A program made the position numbers and the translations under genes. The notes under the pieces are model-generated. The model saw nothing but the letters and a program-made list of their open reading frames with translations, searched no databases and was not told where the DNA came from. 64,000 nucleotides of DNA, taken from NCBI GenBank assembly GCA_030549335.1, contig CM060194.1:20772171-20836170 (forward strand), given 5' to 3'. Shown piece after piece: positions 1 to 12,154 of the stretch. This DNA is from Pontederia crassipes. Its lineage: Eukaryota > Streptophyta > Magnoliopsida > Commelinales > Pontederiaceae. Within the stretch, counting starts at the first letter, position 1. The number at the start of each line of letters is the position of its first letter.

Positions 1-261
1 GGAATTGAATAAAAAAATAAGGATGGTCAGCTAGTAATCACAATTTATTACATTCTATGCATAATTGACCAAATATAGGGCAAAATGAGGGCTCGATAGA
101 TGTGAAATTGATAGAAAATGGAGTAAAACTATAATATGATCAGCTAGTGATCAACGGGCATGTACACCGCCATGACTAATGAGGGATTTCCCTGATCGCT
201 TATGCTACAAATGGATGCGAGGGACAACGAAGAGATTAATCATAAAAACTAGTCAAAAAAT

Positions 262-292
262 GGAGAGGGAGAGAGAAAGAGAGAGAGAGAGA
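262..292. repeat. GA-rich microsatellite
   Basis: Purine-only run of GA dinucleotides with two interruptions, inside the decayed gag region. Confidence 0.8.
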
Positions 293-342
293 CCTAATGT
301 AGAAGCATAGGTAGAAGGACAAGGAGCCCTACTATCTTGCTT

Positions 343-418
343 CCCAATGGCACTTGCATCGAGAGGTGATCCCCCCAATGGCACTTGCATCGAGAGGTGA
401 TCCCCCCAATGGCACTGC
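343..418. repeat. 31-bp tandem repeat, about 2.5 copies, in gag relic
   Basis: The unit begins CCAATGGCACTTGCATCGAG and recurs with its AATGG at 346, 377 and 408, a strict 31-bp period. The first two copies are identical. As 31 is not a multiple of three the duplication breaks any reading frame, in keeping with a dead element. Confidence 0.9.
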
Positions 419-539
419 AAATGAGAGATGCCCTAAGAGGAACGTAGGTGGGGGATGATCGCGAACTAGTTGACATTTTCTATGTTGATCAGACCAATTC
501 CTTTTTTGAACTGGCGGCCCATATATGAGTTGATCCCAG

Positions 540-720
540 AAACCATATTCGGAAAGGAATAGGCCCCAGAAGCCTTGCATATACTATAATAGACTACATC
601 TCGGTGAGTGCTACTAGAAGATAGGAGCTTGCCTAAACTACGGCAAGATGAGTCATTTTGCCCGAGAATATAAGGAGACAAGGCGCGTGAGATCTCCGTC
701 ACCACAATGCAACGATGGAC
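540..720 (+). pseudogene. gag zinc-knuckle relic (gypsy element 1)
   Basis: At 630-671 the frame reads C-L-N-Y-G-K-M-S-H-F-A-R-E-Y, a CCHC knuckle in which the second and the last cysteine are now tyrosine. The stretch just upstream also matches the intact knuckle of the second gypsy copy (45151-45192). Loss of two zinc ligands shows relaxed selection. Confidence 0.75.
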
Positions 721-779
721 CTTAAAAAATGGAAAAAGGTCGTGTGTACAACATGAGGTTTATTGAAGAACAGAGAGCA

Positions 780-1010
780 AATGACACCATCTAAGGTATG
801 CTCAAAGATGCTACCATATTGTTTGACTCAAGTGTGAGACATTTATTCATCTCGGAGCAATTCACCCCACTATTGAGCATGAAACCACAAGACACAAGAT
901 TCCCACTCAGAATCATTATGCCTATGGGATCTATCTTCACCTAGAAGTACATCCCACGAGTGTCAGTCGATGCGGAAGGCAAGAACTTCTTGGTCGTTTT
1001 GATCATCATT
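780..1010 (+). pseudogene. Retropepsin-like protease relic
   Basis: Translation around 790-1000 gives a pattern like LFDSSVRHLFISEQF followed by a GSIFT-like segment, resembling the gypsy protease in which D-S/T-G lies near a hydrophobic stretch and an SFIS motif. The active-site glycine is changed to serine, and stops follow. The assignment rests on this weak match plus its position between gag and reverse transcriptase. Confidence 0.5.
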
Positions 1011-1199
1011 CTACTACGACGTGATGAGATCATATCAAAACAATAGGAAGACCTCATTCTGTTATCAGAGGTACGTCATCCAGAGGTGGTGAAGTTCTGA
1101 TGTCAGCATTGAAGGCTCAAAAGATGCTGAAGAATGGATGTCGAAGCTACCTCACAAGTGTGATCAAAATGAAAAGCATAGTAGTGGTGAAGAAATTTT

Positions 1200-2480
1200 C
1201 TTATGTCTTTTCAGAGGGCATTTTTGGATTATGCCCACATTCAAAAATAGGTTAATGATTTAATGTTAGGCACTGCACCCATATCGAAGGATCCTTACAG
1301 AATGACACCAGCTGAAATATTGGAATTGAAGACATCAATTCAAGAGTTATTAAATAAGAGATTTATCAAACCAAGCATCTCTTCATGGGGTTCTCTAGTG
1401 CTACTTGTGAAGAAGGAGGATGGATCTATGGCGTTGTACATAGACTATCAAATATTGAACAAGTTCATCATAAAGAACAAGTATCCATTGTCGACTTGTT
1501 CAATCAATTATTTTCATTAAAAGTTTTTTCAAAAATTGATTTGAGAAGTGACTACACCAACTCAGGATAGTAAAAAATAACGTGCCGAAGATTAGCATTC
1601 ATAACTAGATATGGGCACTACGAGTTTTTTGTGATACCCTTCGGATTGACCAGTGCATTAGCGGCCTTTATGAATATGATGAATTGAGTATTCGGGCCAT
1701 ATCTAGATAAGTTCATGATTGTATTCATCGATGACATCTTCATTTACTCATCGAGCTCAGAGGAACATGAAGAGCATCTACATATTATATATCATATAAA
1801 CATTGAGAGAAAACAAATTGTACGCCAAATGTGAATTCTGACTGAATGAAATAATGTTCCTCGAACATATCATGAGCAAAGATGGATATCAGTAGATCCT
1901 GCTAAGGTGAAAGTGGTAGCCAATTGGATTCAACCAAAAATGTATAAAAGAATCAAGAGCTTCTTCGTTCTTGTAAGATATTATCGAAGATTTATTAAAA
2001 ATTTCTCCAAGACAAGCCTCATCAAGAAAGGTGTTAAATTTGAATGGACAAAGAAACACCAAGATAGTTTTAGAAAAGATTGATAACGACGTCTATTCAG
2101 ACGATACCTTGAGGTCAAGAAGGTTATGTCATCTACAGTGATGCGACGCATGCGGCACCAACTTAGGGTGCATTTTGATGCAACATGAAAAGGTGGTAGC
2201 CTATGCATCAAGGCAATTGAAGAAACACGAGAGGAACTACTCATTGCATCATTTTGAGTTAGCAATTGTGATCTTCACCCTCAAGATTTAATAATACTAT
2301 TTATATGGCATATAGTTTGAAATATTTAGTGATCACAAGTGTGTAAAGTACATTTTCTTGCAAAAAGATCCAAACATGCATCAAGAAAAATGAATTGAAT
2401 TCCTTAAAAACTATGAGTTTACCATCAGTTATCATACAGAAAAGCAAACTTTGATGCTTATGCCCTAAGTATGAAATGGG
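1200..2480 (+). pseudogene. Reverse transcriptase and RNase H relic
   Basis: The stretch 1263-1520 is open and reads as the N-terminal part of a Ty3/gypsy reverse transcriptase, including the usual [12 protein letters not shown] block and [10 protein letters not shown]. The catalytic box survives as V-F-I-D-D-I-F-I-Y-S near 1715-1750. RNase H follows: a Y-S-D-A-T-H segment lies near 2135-2160 and a decayed tail reaches about 2480. Frames change several times and stops are frequent. It is the same family as the relic at 45640-46850. Confidence 0.8.
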
Positions 2481-2769
2481 AAAAGCAGCTTGCTTGCTTA
2501 AGAGTGAATCGATGAAACATGATTGATTACATCACCTAAATCAGTACAGTGACCAACAATAATGGTGCAAGGATAATGACACGGTATGCAACCATAGTTA
2601 CTATTGAAGATCAACAAGACACAACATGAAGTGTCTTGTGTGTGCTTACCAGGTTGTCCAAAGGTAACACAATTTCTTTATATCTCACAACTCACTCCAA
2701 ACCACCTCAAGTTAGGAGGGAAAAACTACACCTAACCTTAGTATCTAAAGATTTAATAACACGATGCCA

Positions 2770-5700
2770 CCTAATATTACTTCCTCTACCTTGTCATATA
2801 AAATGAAAAAGAAACATGAGATGGATACACATAATATACATATAACCATAGTCACATTCGGGTTGTTTGGCTCCAAAGGCTTTGTTCTAAAGGTAAGAAC
2901 AGATTGATCCAAGGTGCAGAATTCAATAAAAACAAAAAGTTCTTGAGCCCCCCACTAACACATCTATTCTCATATTTTGGTGGGGTCCACAAGTGAAGAA
3001 AAGAGGTGTTTGGTAAAAAAAATTAGAACAAGAGCTTGTTCCTAGCTTTGTTCTCACACCAAACGAGGAATTTTGTGGACAGAGGAATTAGGGTGTCTGA
3101 ACTAGGAAAATAAAAAAAAAGAGCAAAATCAAGGTATGCATACGGTGGATCCATTGATCTTTTGTTATTTCCTTATGCTTTAATTTCTGGGTATTTAAAG
3201 TTAAGGTTGAGATTACTTGTATCCTATAGATTGAATCAACAAAGGAAATTATATTCCGTTATTAGAATTATGAAATCTATATTCTAGTTCTAGATTATAA
3301 TAGGTAAATGTCTACCTACTAAGAAAAATATTTTATTGTGATTCAAAAATTCTGAAAATTGGATCACTTGATCCTTGGGAGGTCTAGTTTACAGAAAATA
3401 AATAATTATTTTAAAACCTCTCCTATTTAAAAAGTTATGTGTTAATTAGATTGAAGATGCCTTACTGTCGTGACAAAAGAAGTAGGTCTAATTAAAAATT
3501 ATGTTGTAAGTTTTATACTCTTAAATATACTATGATTTTTATAGATCTCACATTTGCCTGGACTAAGGTTATAAAACAAATTTAATCATTTCAAATAATT
3601 TGTGTAGGGAAAGTTAGGAGGAGAACAAATAGTACCTCTTAGTTTTTAGAAGTATGAATAAGACAATAACATGTCTGTCATCATGAGAATTTATATGGAT
3701 AAATTATGAGGTGTAAATTTTTTTAATTAATATATATTGTACACTTTTGAGTCTAGTTTTATTGATATTTGAAATCATATTTATTGGATATCCATAGAGA
3801 AAGTTATGCATTCATATTTAAGGTGCTATCATCCAGTCTTCCAAAACTATTACCTGAATTTGTAAATATGTATTAAATCCAAAATGTTATATAATTATTT
3901 GATAATTTAGGGTCAAAATTAGTCTTCATTTACAACTGAAATCACTTGAAAAGGATATGTCTAGTTAAAGTTATAAATGATTAATCGAACCTTACTTAAT
4001 CTATTAGAATGAAATTTAGAGCAGATTATGCTAGTTCTTGTGAAATTTCTTGTGCTCGATGCAGAAGGATATAAAAACTAGAAATTTTATAAGTTACACC
4101 TCTAAAAGTTTAAGTTTAGGAAAAAAATTAAATTTCCAGAAAAGGAGTGGTTTACTAATTGATATAAATCACAAAACCAATGTCACTCAGTCTATCAAAA
4201 CATAGAATTGACATCAATTAGAGGTTGAACGTTAATTTTTCTAAAAACCAACCATAATGAGACAAAATATGAAACAATTATTTCTTAAATTTGGATAATT
4301 CTACGTTCATATAAAATTAGCATCATGAGATTTGGTTAGGTATAATAAAAGATATATTTTTTTCTTCCATCAAGTATGTGATTTGTGGATACAAGATGAA
4401 CTCTTATGATTAATCAATTAATCAAGTTATAGGATTGAATGCATGAGTAACATATATATAGCATTGGTCATTATTGTATCCAGGTAAGACATGTTGGTAC
4501 TCACATCATTGTATTAATAAGAACACATATTATTGACATAAGACTAGAAGAATAACAAGGAAAAGAAAATGGAAAAGTCATTCGATATTGTCACAAGAGG
4601 TAAGTTGATTTCTCCTACTCTATGTATTGACTTATTTTGAATTCGATGTTACATTGATTGTGATATATATATATTGAATATGTTTTGGATATGTTCTTAT
4701 GAAAATTATATTGGAATGATTGATTGATTTGAGTGTACATTGAAAAGTATATGTGATATGTTATGGATTGGTTTTATAAAATGCAATCATCTTTCGATTG
4801 AATGGGTATTGGATATGATTCATCTCTTGATATTGTGATACGTATTTAATATATCTTTGAAAAAGTTCTTATGAGAAGTATGTTAGAATGATCGACCAAT
4901 TGATTGCACATTGGAAAGCATGTGTGAGATGTTATGAATTGCTATTGTAAAAGTGCAATCTTATTTCACTTAAATGAATGATCGATATGATTTATATTTT
5001 GACATTCGAGATATAATTGTTATATGATGAATCATGCATCTGCATGTATGATGATTAGAGCTAAATGCTACATCGCTGATCACGATAAGAGCCACCTCTA
5101 AAGTTCAATCCGTCATTGTGTTTCTAGAAATAGGATGAGATAGACTAAAACTAAATGTCATGCGGAGCAAGTGCTACATCGTGAGAAATCATAATGGAGC
5201 CACCTCTAGAATCCGTAGGGGCAATATTTAGAATCCATCAATCGCTATATGATATGTTCTCCGAAAGAGATGTAGTAGAATGGAGTTAAGTGCTACATCA
5301 CTGATCATGATGGGAATCACTTCTAGAGTTCACCTACCGACCACTAACCAATTGGGGATATGTGCATTCATATGAGAGTGTTGCATTCACATTCATATGT
5401 TCAATATGTTTAAGTAATAGTGATTGCAAATTGAGCGTTGTGCTTTTAATTGCAATGTTGTATATGTAATTATCAAATGTATGAAAATGCTTATTTTGTT
5501 ATTCTGATTATTGCATGTATTTTTATGTCTCTCCAAATTGATTAATTGGTAACACATAGACTATGAGTTATCAACTTATTGAGCTATTTTGCTCATATTG
5601 TTGTTTTTAATATTTTTCATATCAATATAGCTTCTGGGATCATGGGAGCTCATAATCTTAACATGGTTTAACTCTTTTGATGTAAAGATAATGAGGGAAG

Positions 5701-5890
5701 TTATTACTCTCATGTTCTTTTGTTAGAATGTCGAAAGAGTTTGTTATGTGTATCTTGTAAGAAAGAAAATTCAATTTGTGAAATGTAAAACTTAAGGAAA
5801 TTGATTTGTTCTGAAATGATCATCACATAGTGTATAATTTGTTTAATGATATACTTTTATTCTTATGCTAAAAAAACATCACGTTTTTGC
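2770..5890. mobile_element. Nested LTR-family block splitting gypsy pol (copy 1)
   Basis: This AT-rich block separates RNase H (ending about 2480) from integrase (starting about 5930). Its right part (about 5040-5650) shares with 10440-11090 a GAGCTAAATG stretch, a CCACCT(C/T)TAGAAT stretch and a TGCTCATATT...TTTTTAATATTTTTCATATCA stretch, so the two blocks are copies of one LTR family. No coding sequence was recognised. The ends are approximate. Confidence 0.55.
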
Positions 5891-5919
5891 ATTCTTCATA
5901 ATTTTCTTTGATCGCACAT

Positions 5920-6990
5920 AATGAGTCTCAAACTCTTATTTAAATCGTAGATTAAATCGGGATCGTGACATATGATGCTATATGGGTAGTAGTGGATCAA
6001 TTTTACAAAGCAGTCCACTTTATACTCATTAGATGGAATCAACCTATTGAAAGTTTGATGGACAGTTATATTAAAAAGGTTATCCAAGTACATGAGATAC
6101 CATTACCCATAGTGTCGAATACAAATCTACAACTTATAGCCTAATTTTGACGGAGCATGCAAAGAGCATTTGAAATGTGATTGAACTTTAGCACCACCTT
6201 TCACCCACAGACTAACGAATAATTTAAACAAATGACTCAGACCTTAGAGGATACACTTAGGTTTTGTGCATTAGACTTGAGTGACAATTGGGATAGCCGC
6301 GTCCCACTAGTTGAGTTTGCATTAAACAATAATTATCACTCCAGTATAGACATGACAACCTTTGCAACCATGTATGGAAGACCATGCATGTCACTCACTC
6401 ATTTGTTGGAGCAAAGTTGGTGGGTGACAATTCTTGTCAAAAAAGGTAGTTGAAACATGACTTAAGAGAATGCTGAGAAAGTCTACCTCATAAGAAAAAG
6501 GTTGAAGGCAACATATACAAAACAGAAGTCTTATGCTGACAAGAAGAAAAGGATATTCAAGATTACTGAATGAGTAATGTTGAAGGTTTCTTCAATAAAG
6601 AGCATAATAAGATTCAACAAGAAGGATAAATTGAACTCAAGGGACGAAGGACCCTTCGAGATACTTGTCTTGGTCGGAGATGCAACTTGAAAATTGCCAC
6701 TACCGCCGTCCTATGAACATGTGCATAATGTCCTACACGTGTCAATGATACATAAGTACCATGCCAACATGATGACACGAATATAGTGAGATTGGAGGAA
6801 CCTAACATGAATGAAGATTTGACATATGTGGAGCAACCTATCGAGATTTTAGAGTACCAAACAAAGCATCTAAAGAGTAAAATGGTACCAATGATGAAGG
6901 TGTCTTGGACGCACCATAGAAATGAAGATGTGACATGAGAACTTGAAGAGGAGATGAGAAAGAATTTTTCATAATTATTCAAATGGATAT
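5920..6990 (+). pseudogene. Integrase and chromodomain-like relic
   Basis: A piece of integrase core is open at 6232-6453 (MTQTLEDTLRF then W-D-S-R-V-P-L-V-E-F-A-L-N-N-N-Y-H-S-S), matching the typical W-D-x-x-L-P-L-x-E-F-A-Y-N-x-x-x-H-S-S of gypsy integrase. Near 6820-6970 comes a chromovirus-type C-terminus: P-I-E-I-L-E-Y...V-P-M-M-K-V-S-W...E-L-E-E-E-M-R-K. Stops interrupt both parts. Confidence 0.8.
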
Positions 6991-7023
6991 TGTGTTTTTT
7001 CATACAAATTCGATGACAAATTT

Positions 7024-7037
7024 TTTTAAGGAGGTCA
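7024..7037 (+). other. Polypurine tract before 3' LTR
   Basis: AAATTCGATGACAAATT and then TTAAGGAGGTCA precede the LTR, as in the second copy (AATTCGAGGACGAATTTAG, TTAAGGAGGTTA at 46849-46860). This end-of-pol and polypurine layout is typical of Tekay/Del elements. Confidence 0.7.
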
Positions 7038-10000
7038 TGACGACATTGATATTCAATATATTATTAAAAGATATTTTATTTAGAAAATATAATTGACATC
7101 ATTAATTTATTTATTTGAATTATTTAATTTCAAATTTTAAAAAATAGAGAAGGATTTGGAAGCGATAAGGAAGTGTTTGAGTAGGAGACTTGTAATAAGT
7201 ATAGTTATAGAATAATTAGTTAGATTCGAATTTATTTAAATTTGAACAATTAACAGAGGATGATTGATTATGGACGTTCATGATTAGTTTCAACCAAAGT
7301 CAATCCCTAATCGAAAATTATAAGTAGGGCCTAAAAGAGTAATCGAAACTCCTTATTAGCCTCCACAATTTTTTGCACAAGAGCCCTTCGTTTCTTTCTC
7401 ATTTTCACACAAAATGAGACATTCAGAGCCATTGACAACTTGTTTCGAAGTCTTGACATAGGAGAACATCATCCAAGCGATCGACATGATTTTAGGATAA
7501 CATCATGAAGGCATCGTCGGTCAAAATTTGACATTCAAGCAGTAGACAAATAATAGTAGAACATCATCCAAGCGATCGACATGATTTTAGGATGACATTA
7601 TGAAGACATCTTTGGTCAAAATTTGACATTCAAGCAATAGACAAATAATATGAACATTAATTAGATGTTCAGCCAACATAAGGTACGTGGGGGAATCCCT
7701 ATATTGACGATTTTTGTCAATATAGAACCCTGAACTTTTTTCCTCAATATGAAGATTATTGTGGCATACTTTTTATATCAAATAGCATCATTATCGTATC
7801 AAATGAATGGGCAAATATCATGTCAAAACCATAGTTTCTCTGTGACGGTATAATTTGGTCTGAATTTTATTCTACCTGACTCGAATTTTGAGAAATCCGA
7901 GTGTGAATAGGAAACTATCGGGCTGAATTGGATGGACCCGACCCGAGTTTCAGAATGGCGCGACCCGAGTTCTGGCAACTTGAGCACGACACGCGTGATT
8001 ACAGTCAGATCCAGACTAGGTTCCGAGTTACTCGGCCCGAATTATGAAGGCCAAACCCAAATTTGAGTGGCCAAAGCCAATTTGGCCGGATACACATCAT
8101 ATCTGGTATTCGGGTCGAGTTCTGCATGGTCGAGGTGAAAATTAAGGTTGGAAACATGCTCCTATTTTTTCACGACACAAGCCGAGTTTCGAGCGTCTAA
8201 AACCTACTTTAAAATATATATTTACAGTTAATTGTATCATTATTATTAATAATTGTTATTGATGTTATTATCATATATGATCCTATTGTTGATCTAGTAG
8301 TCTTTCATATTGGGTCATGTTTAACCTAATTGAAATTCATAAATATAGACCCCTAAATAAACAAGATAAAAGATAAAAATTGTTAGATCTCCTTGCTTAT
8401 TATCTTTAGGCCCTGAAATTATTGCTATTTAATTGAAATGAATGGTGTAGATAATGTACATAGGGGATTGATACGTCGGCCTCTAGCGAAAATTATTTTT
8501 GTCTTGCGTTTGGCCCTAGTCTCCCATCATTCACGAATTTATTGCTATTGATCGATTTGTTGTGATTTGATCCTCCACTAGCCTACATTAAAGTGGTATG
8601 AATTTTTTTTGTAATTGACACAGCACTCCCTATTATATTTGTAATATCCTTGCTTCAAACATGATTGATTAAAGATGTTATATTATATTATGTGGTGATT
8701 TTATGTCATGTATATATATGTTGAAGTGAAAAGTCCGACTTCAACTGTGGGAGTGCAGAAAGTCATGAAAATATGATTTTTAAAATTATTAGAATTATAA
8801 AAAGTAAAGTCTTGGTAAGCGTTCCCCTATGTTAGTGTATGCTAGATATGATTTTTAATAACATGTAGGTTAAGTTTTGGGTAAGTTAAATGATAGAGAA
8901 AAATCAAAAAATAAAAAACGATCGATTTTGTCCTTCAAAAAAAAATTAGATTTCAATTCCTTTTGAATCTAGTTTCCTAAAAAATTTATCTAAACTCAAA
9001 TGGGATAGTTTCTTATTTGCATGTAATGTCTTAGGTAAATTAATAAATAAAATAAATAATAGTAAAAGTGCAGCCATTTACTTGAGTTATAACCCTTCCA
9101 ACCGACCTAGGGTCGTCAACTTTGGCAGATAAGAATTGAGTTATAATCCTTCTAAACACTTGTTGACTTACCTTGTACATCCGAAAACTTAAAGGAAGAA
9201 GCCAAAAAGGAAGCAAAGGAAACAAAGGTGGAAAAACAAGGAAAAGTCACCACAATTTGAAAACAAATCATTAGGAAGTTGAAAGCTTCTCTCCTACGAA
9301 TTATCTATATGAAGTCAGTCTTTATCTCTCATATCTTTCCCTCATCTTTTATTTCATATGATTATGAAAGAGGGACTTTTAAGATAAAGAACAAGCTCCA
9401 ACTACTGTTGAAATTTGAAGCCATAACTTCTAAATTATGTCCTTATATCTTTTGAACCTTCAAAAATTATGAAATTAAATTTGGAAATACTTACTGAAGT
9501 CTAGATTTCATGGCTTTGAAATTTGAATGATTGGATACTTCCACTGAAAGTTATATACTAAACTCTATAGATCACTTAGGTTGTTCTATAAAATAGTTAA
9601 ACTGAAATGATAATTCAGGCATAATTTGAATTCTTGGGGTGTAGTGTTGTAATTCAAGGGATCGGAACTCATAGGTTCATCCTTTTGGGTCAATTGGAAC
9701 TTCATGAAAAGAGTATACGTATTGAGAGTTACAAATTTTTTAATGCATAACACATAGTCTGTTAGTTTCAGAATTATGACATTACATCTCCCTATCTAAG
9801 AATTTTCCTAAATGAATATAAAATGATAAAAATATAGGTTGGTATGATTTCAAACCCTGAAAGTCTATATTTAGTAGATATCTGATTCCATGTGATGTGA
9901 ATTTTGGAAAGTTATGAATTTTATACTAAACTTTGTGCAGTCTCTCAAGGTTCCAAAGTGAAATAAGATACAGTTTAATCCTATATTTTTAGGTCATTTT

Positions 10001-11998
10001 ATAAAGAGCAAAATTATGAGTTTTATATAGGTTATACTTGATTAAGTCTTTTATCATTGAATATTTATTTCACACGGAGTTATACATTAATTGTTATATA
10101 TTTTGTTTGCATTGTATAATATGCAGTCTATTATAAGACAAATAGAAATAAAATCTTGTGTCTATATGAACATATGCTATGTGAGTTTATAAGTTTATTA
10201 ATATTTTTTTGTGAAATTACATTTTACATAATATGATATGAAATTATATGTTATATGAATATGTGTTATGTGCACTCATAAAATGATTTAATTGTCATAT
10301 GTGCAATTATATGTTACAAGATAGGATATGACATGACATGACATGATAAGATAAGATATTATATGAAATGATATGATGTGATAGTATATGTTAAAAGATA
10401 ATTTGATAAGATATGACACGATATGGTTGAGTCATGCATTTGCATCTCATTATCATGTATTTGCATTACTCTTGTTGGGTGACAATTTACTTTTGTATAA
10501 TTGAAATTTTTACAAGACCGATAGTTTACCCTTACATAGTTGAAAGACTTGTAAGGCTAACAACTAACATTTATATGTTCGAAAGACCTTATAGGGCCGA
10601 CCAACTTAACCAAAAGAAATTTTAGATTGTTTGGAGCTAAATGCAGGTGAACTAAATTGTGGAGTCACATCCACTTTTTGAATTCATAGGGACCACCTTT
10701 AGAATCAAAGCTTTCTCAATAGAGTCAACATATATCCCAAAAGGAATACCTCTGTCATATTGTAATACATACAGGATTCATGCATTAATACATACATAAT
10801 TGGTATGTTGATGTGTCTTTCTTATGTGCAACATGATGGGGTAACTTTAACATGACATGTATATGGATGTGTCAGATCATATAATATGATGCAAGTATAT
10901 ATCGTTAATAATTTATTGTTATGCTATGTATAATATACTAAACCAATAGATACTTTTCAAGTATGAATAAATAATGTTTAGTCTTATTTTACTCAAATGA
11001 AATATGTGATAGCACATAGGTTATAAGTTTTTAACTAGCTGAGATGTTATTTGCTCATATTATTACTTTTAATATTTTTCATATCAGTATCCTTTATTAG
11101 GATTGGAAGAACTTTTGATGAGAGGTTTACATGTGCCATGTTCTTTTGAGTCCCTTTGAAAGGGAGTATTTTGGATGTGTAGTATTAGAATAAGCGAGAA
11201 AAGTTTTTTTTTTTTTTTGGTAATATGTAGTGCTAGTTTTGTATAAGTAAAGAGTATCTAATGCTACTTATTAATAATGGTATACTATCATATTGTGTAG
11301 TTTGGATATCTTAATTATTATATTTTCCAAGTGAACCATTACATGCTTCTATAAATTATATATGATTGCATGTACCAAGTCGCAACTTGAAAGTTAAACT
11401 AAAGTTTAAATTAGGGTCGTGATAATATTAAATAAGATTGAACATTGAATTGAATTAACTTTATCATGGTCATTGAATATATTGATATTGAATTCTAATT
11501 TCTATTGAATCATATGAAATTGATATTGACCAATTATCATTGATTATTGAATTAAAAATTATTAATTAAATATTGATTATTAATTGAACAAGCCATTGAA
11601 TATTGGTAATTGATTATTGCTATTGGAATAGATTGATCTATTGACCCTCGATTGATATATTATTCATGCTATTTAATTGAGACCCTCGGTTGATATATTA
11701 TTCATACTATTTAATTGATCATTGTATTGATTTCTTAATTGATTGTTTTATTGATTTTATCTATTTCAACTGAGTTTATTAATTGTTCGTTAACGTGTGC
11801 TGAATATTTTTACACTTATGAATCTTTTGTACAGATCCTTCATATGAATCAGCTCAATGGCACAAATTGATTCCACATTGCATAGCATTGGGTCATAGAG
11901 TTATTTAATTATTTTCGCATTTTATTATTTAAAATTTTATTTTATGAAAAATTGGATAGCATCTTTGGAACGACTTGATGATCACATGGGGTATTACA
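7038..11998 (+). repeat. 3' LTR of gypsy element 1 (LTR-A), interrupted
   Basis: It starts TGACGAC after the polypurine tract and ends GGGGTATTACA, parallel to the start TGATATAACGACCC and end CGGGATGTTACA of LTR-B (46861-49541) and to LTR-C (52996-58401). The three share blocks such as AACAAGATAAAAG (8357-8369 against 48604-48616), ATTGATTATTG-rich DNA near the 3' end, and a TTTGG(A/G)ACGACT stretch shortly before the end. About 8690-11440 is a nested block. Confidence 0.75.
8690..11440. mobile_element. Nested LTR-family block inside LTR-A (copy 2)
   Basis: Related to 2770-5890 (shared stretches named there). AT-rich, with no open frame above about 63 codons and no recognisable gag or pol. 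A T-run lies at 11204-11219. Ends are approximate. Confidence 0.5.
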
Positions 11999-12112
11999 AC
12001 TTCTATTGTACTCTTCTCGAAATTTAGACAAGATACATGGATAAACTTCATTTTGGCAATTATTAAAGAAAAAAGAAAGAAAGAAAAACCATGCTAAGGC
12101 CTATCAGTTTAA

Positions 12113-12114
<2 letters not shown>

Positions 12115-12145
<31 letters not shown>

Positions 12146-12149
12146 TTTC
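12115..12149. repeat. (TA)n followed by T-run
   Basis: Perfect TA dinucleotides run straight into a T tract directly downstream (on the - strand) of the CBP60 stop codon, so probably in its 3' untranslated region or just past it. Confidence 0.85.
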
Positions 12150-12154
12150 TGGCA

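Larger units (their letters stand above)
1..11998 (+). mobile_element. Decayed Ty3/gypsy chromovirus (Tekay/Del-like), 5' end outside window
   Basis: The order gag zinc knuckle (about 630), protease-like stretch (about 790-1010), reverse transcriptase and RNase H (about 1200-2480), integrase and chromodomain-like tail (about 5930-6990), polypurine tract and 3' LTR is that of a chromovirus read on the + strand. All coding parts carry stops and frameshifts, so the element is dead. Two blocks of another LTR family (about 2770-5890 and 8690-11440) split pol and the 3' LTR. A related copy lies at 43970-49541, which confirms the family and the reading direction. Confidence 0.8.

Noticed and set aside
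2860..3090. Possible hAT-like MITE (GGTTGTTTGG ... CCAAACGAGG)
   Set aside because: The ends match for only a few bases and no 8-bp duplication was found.
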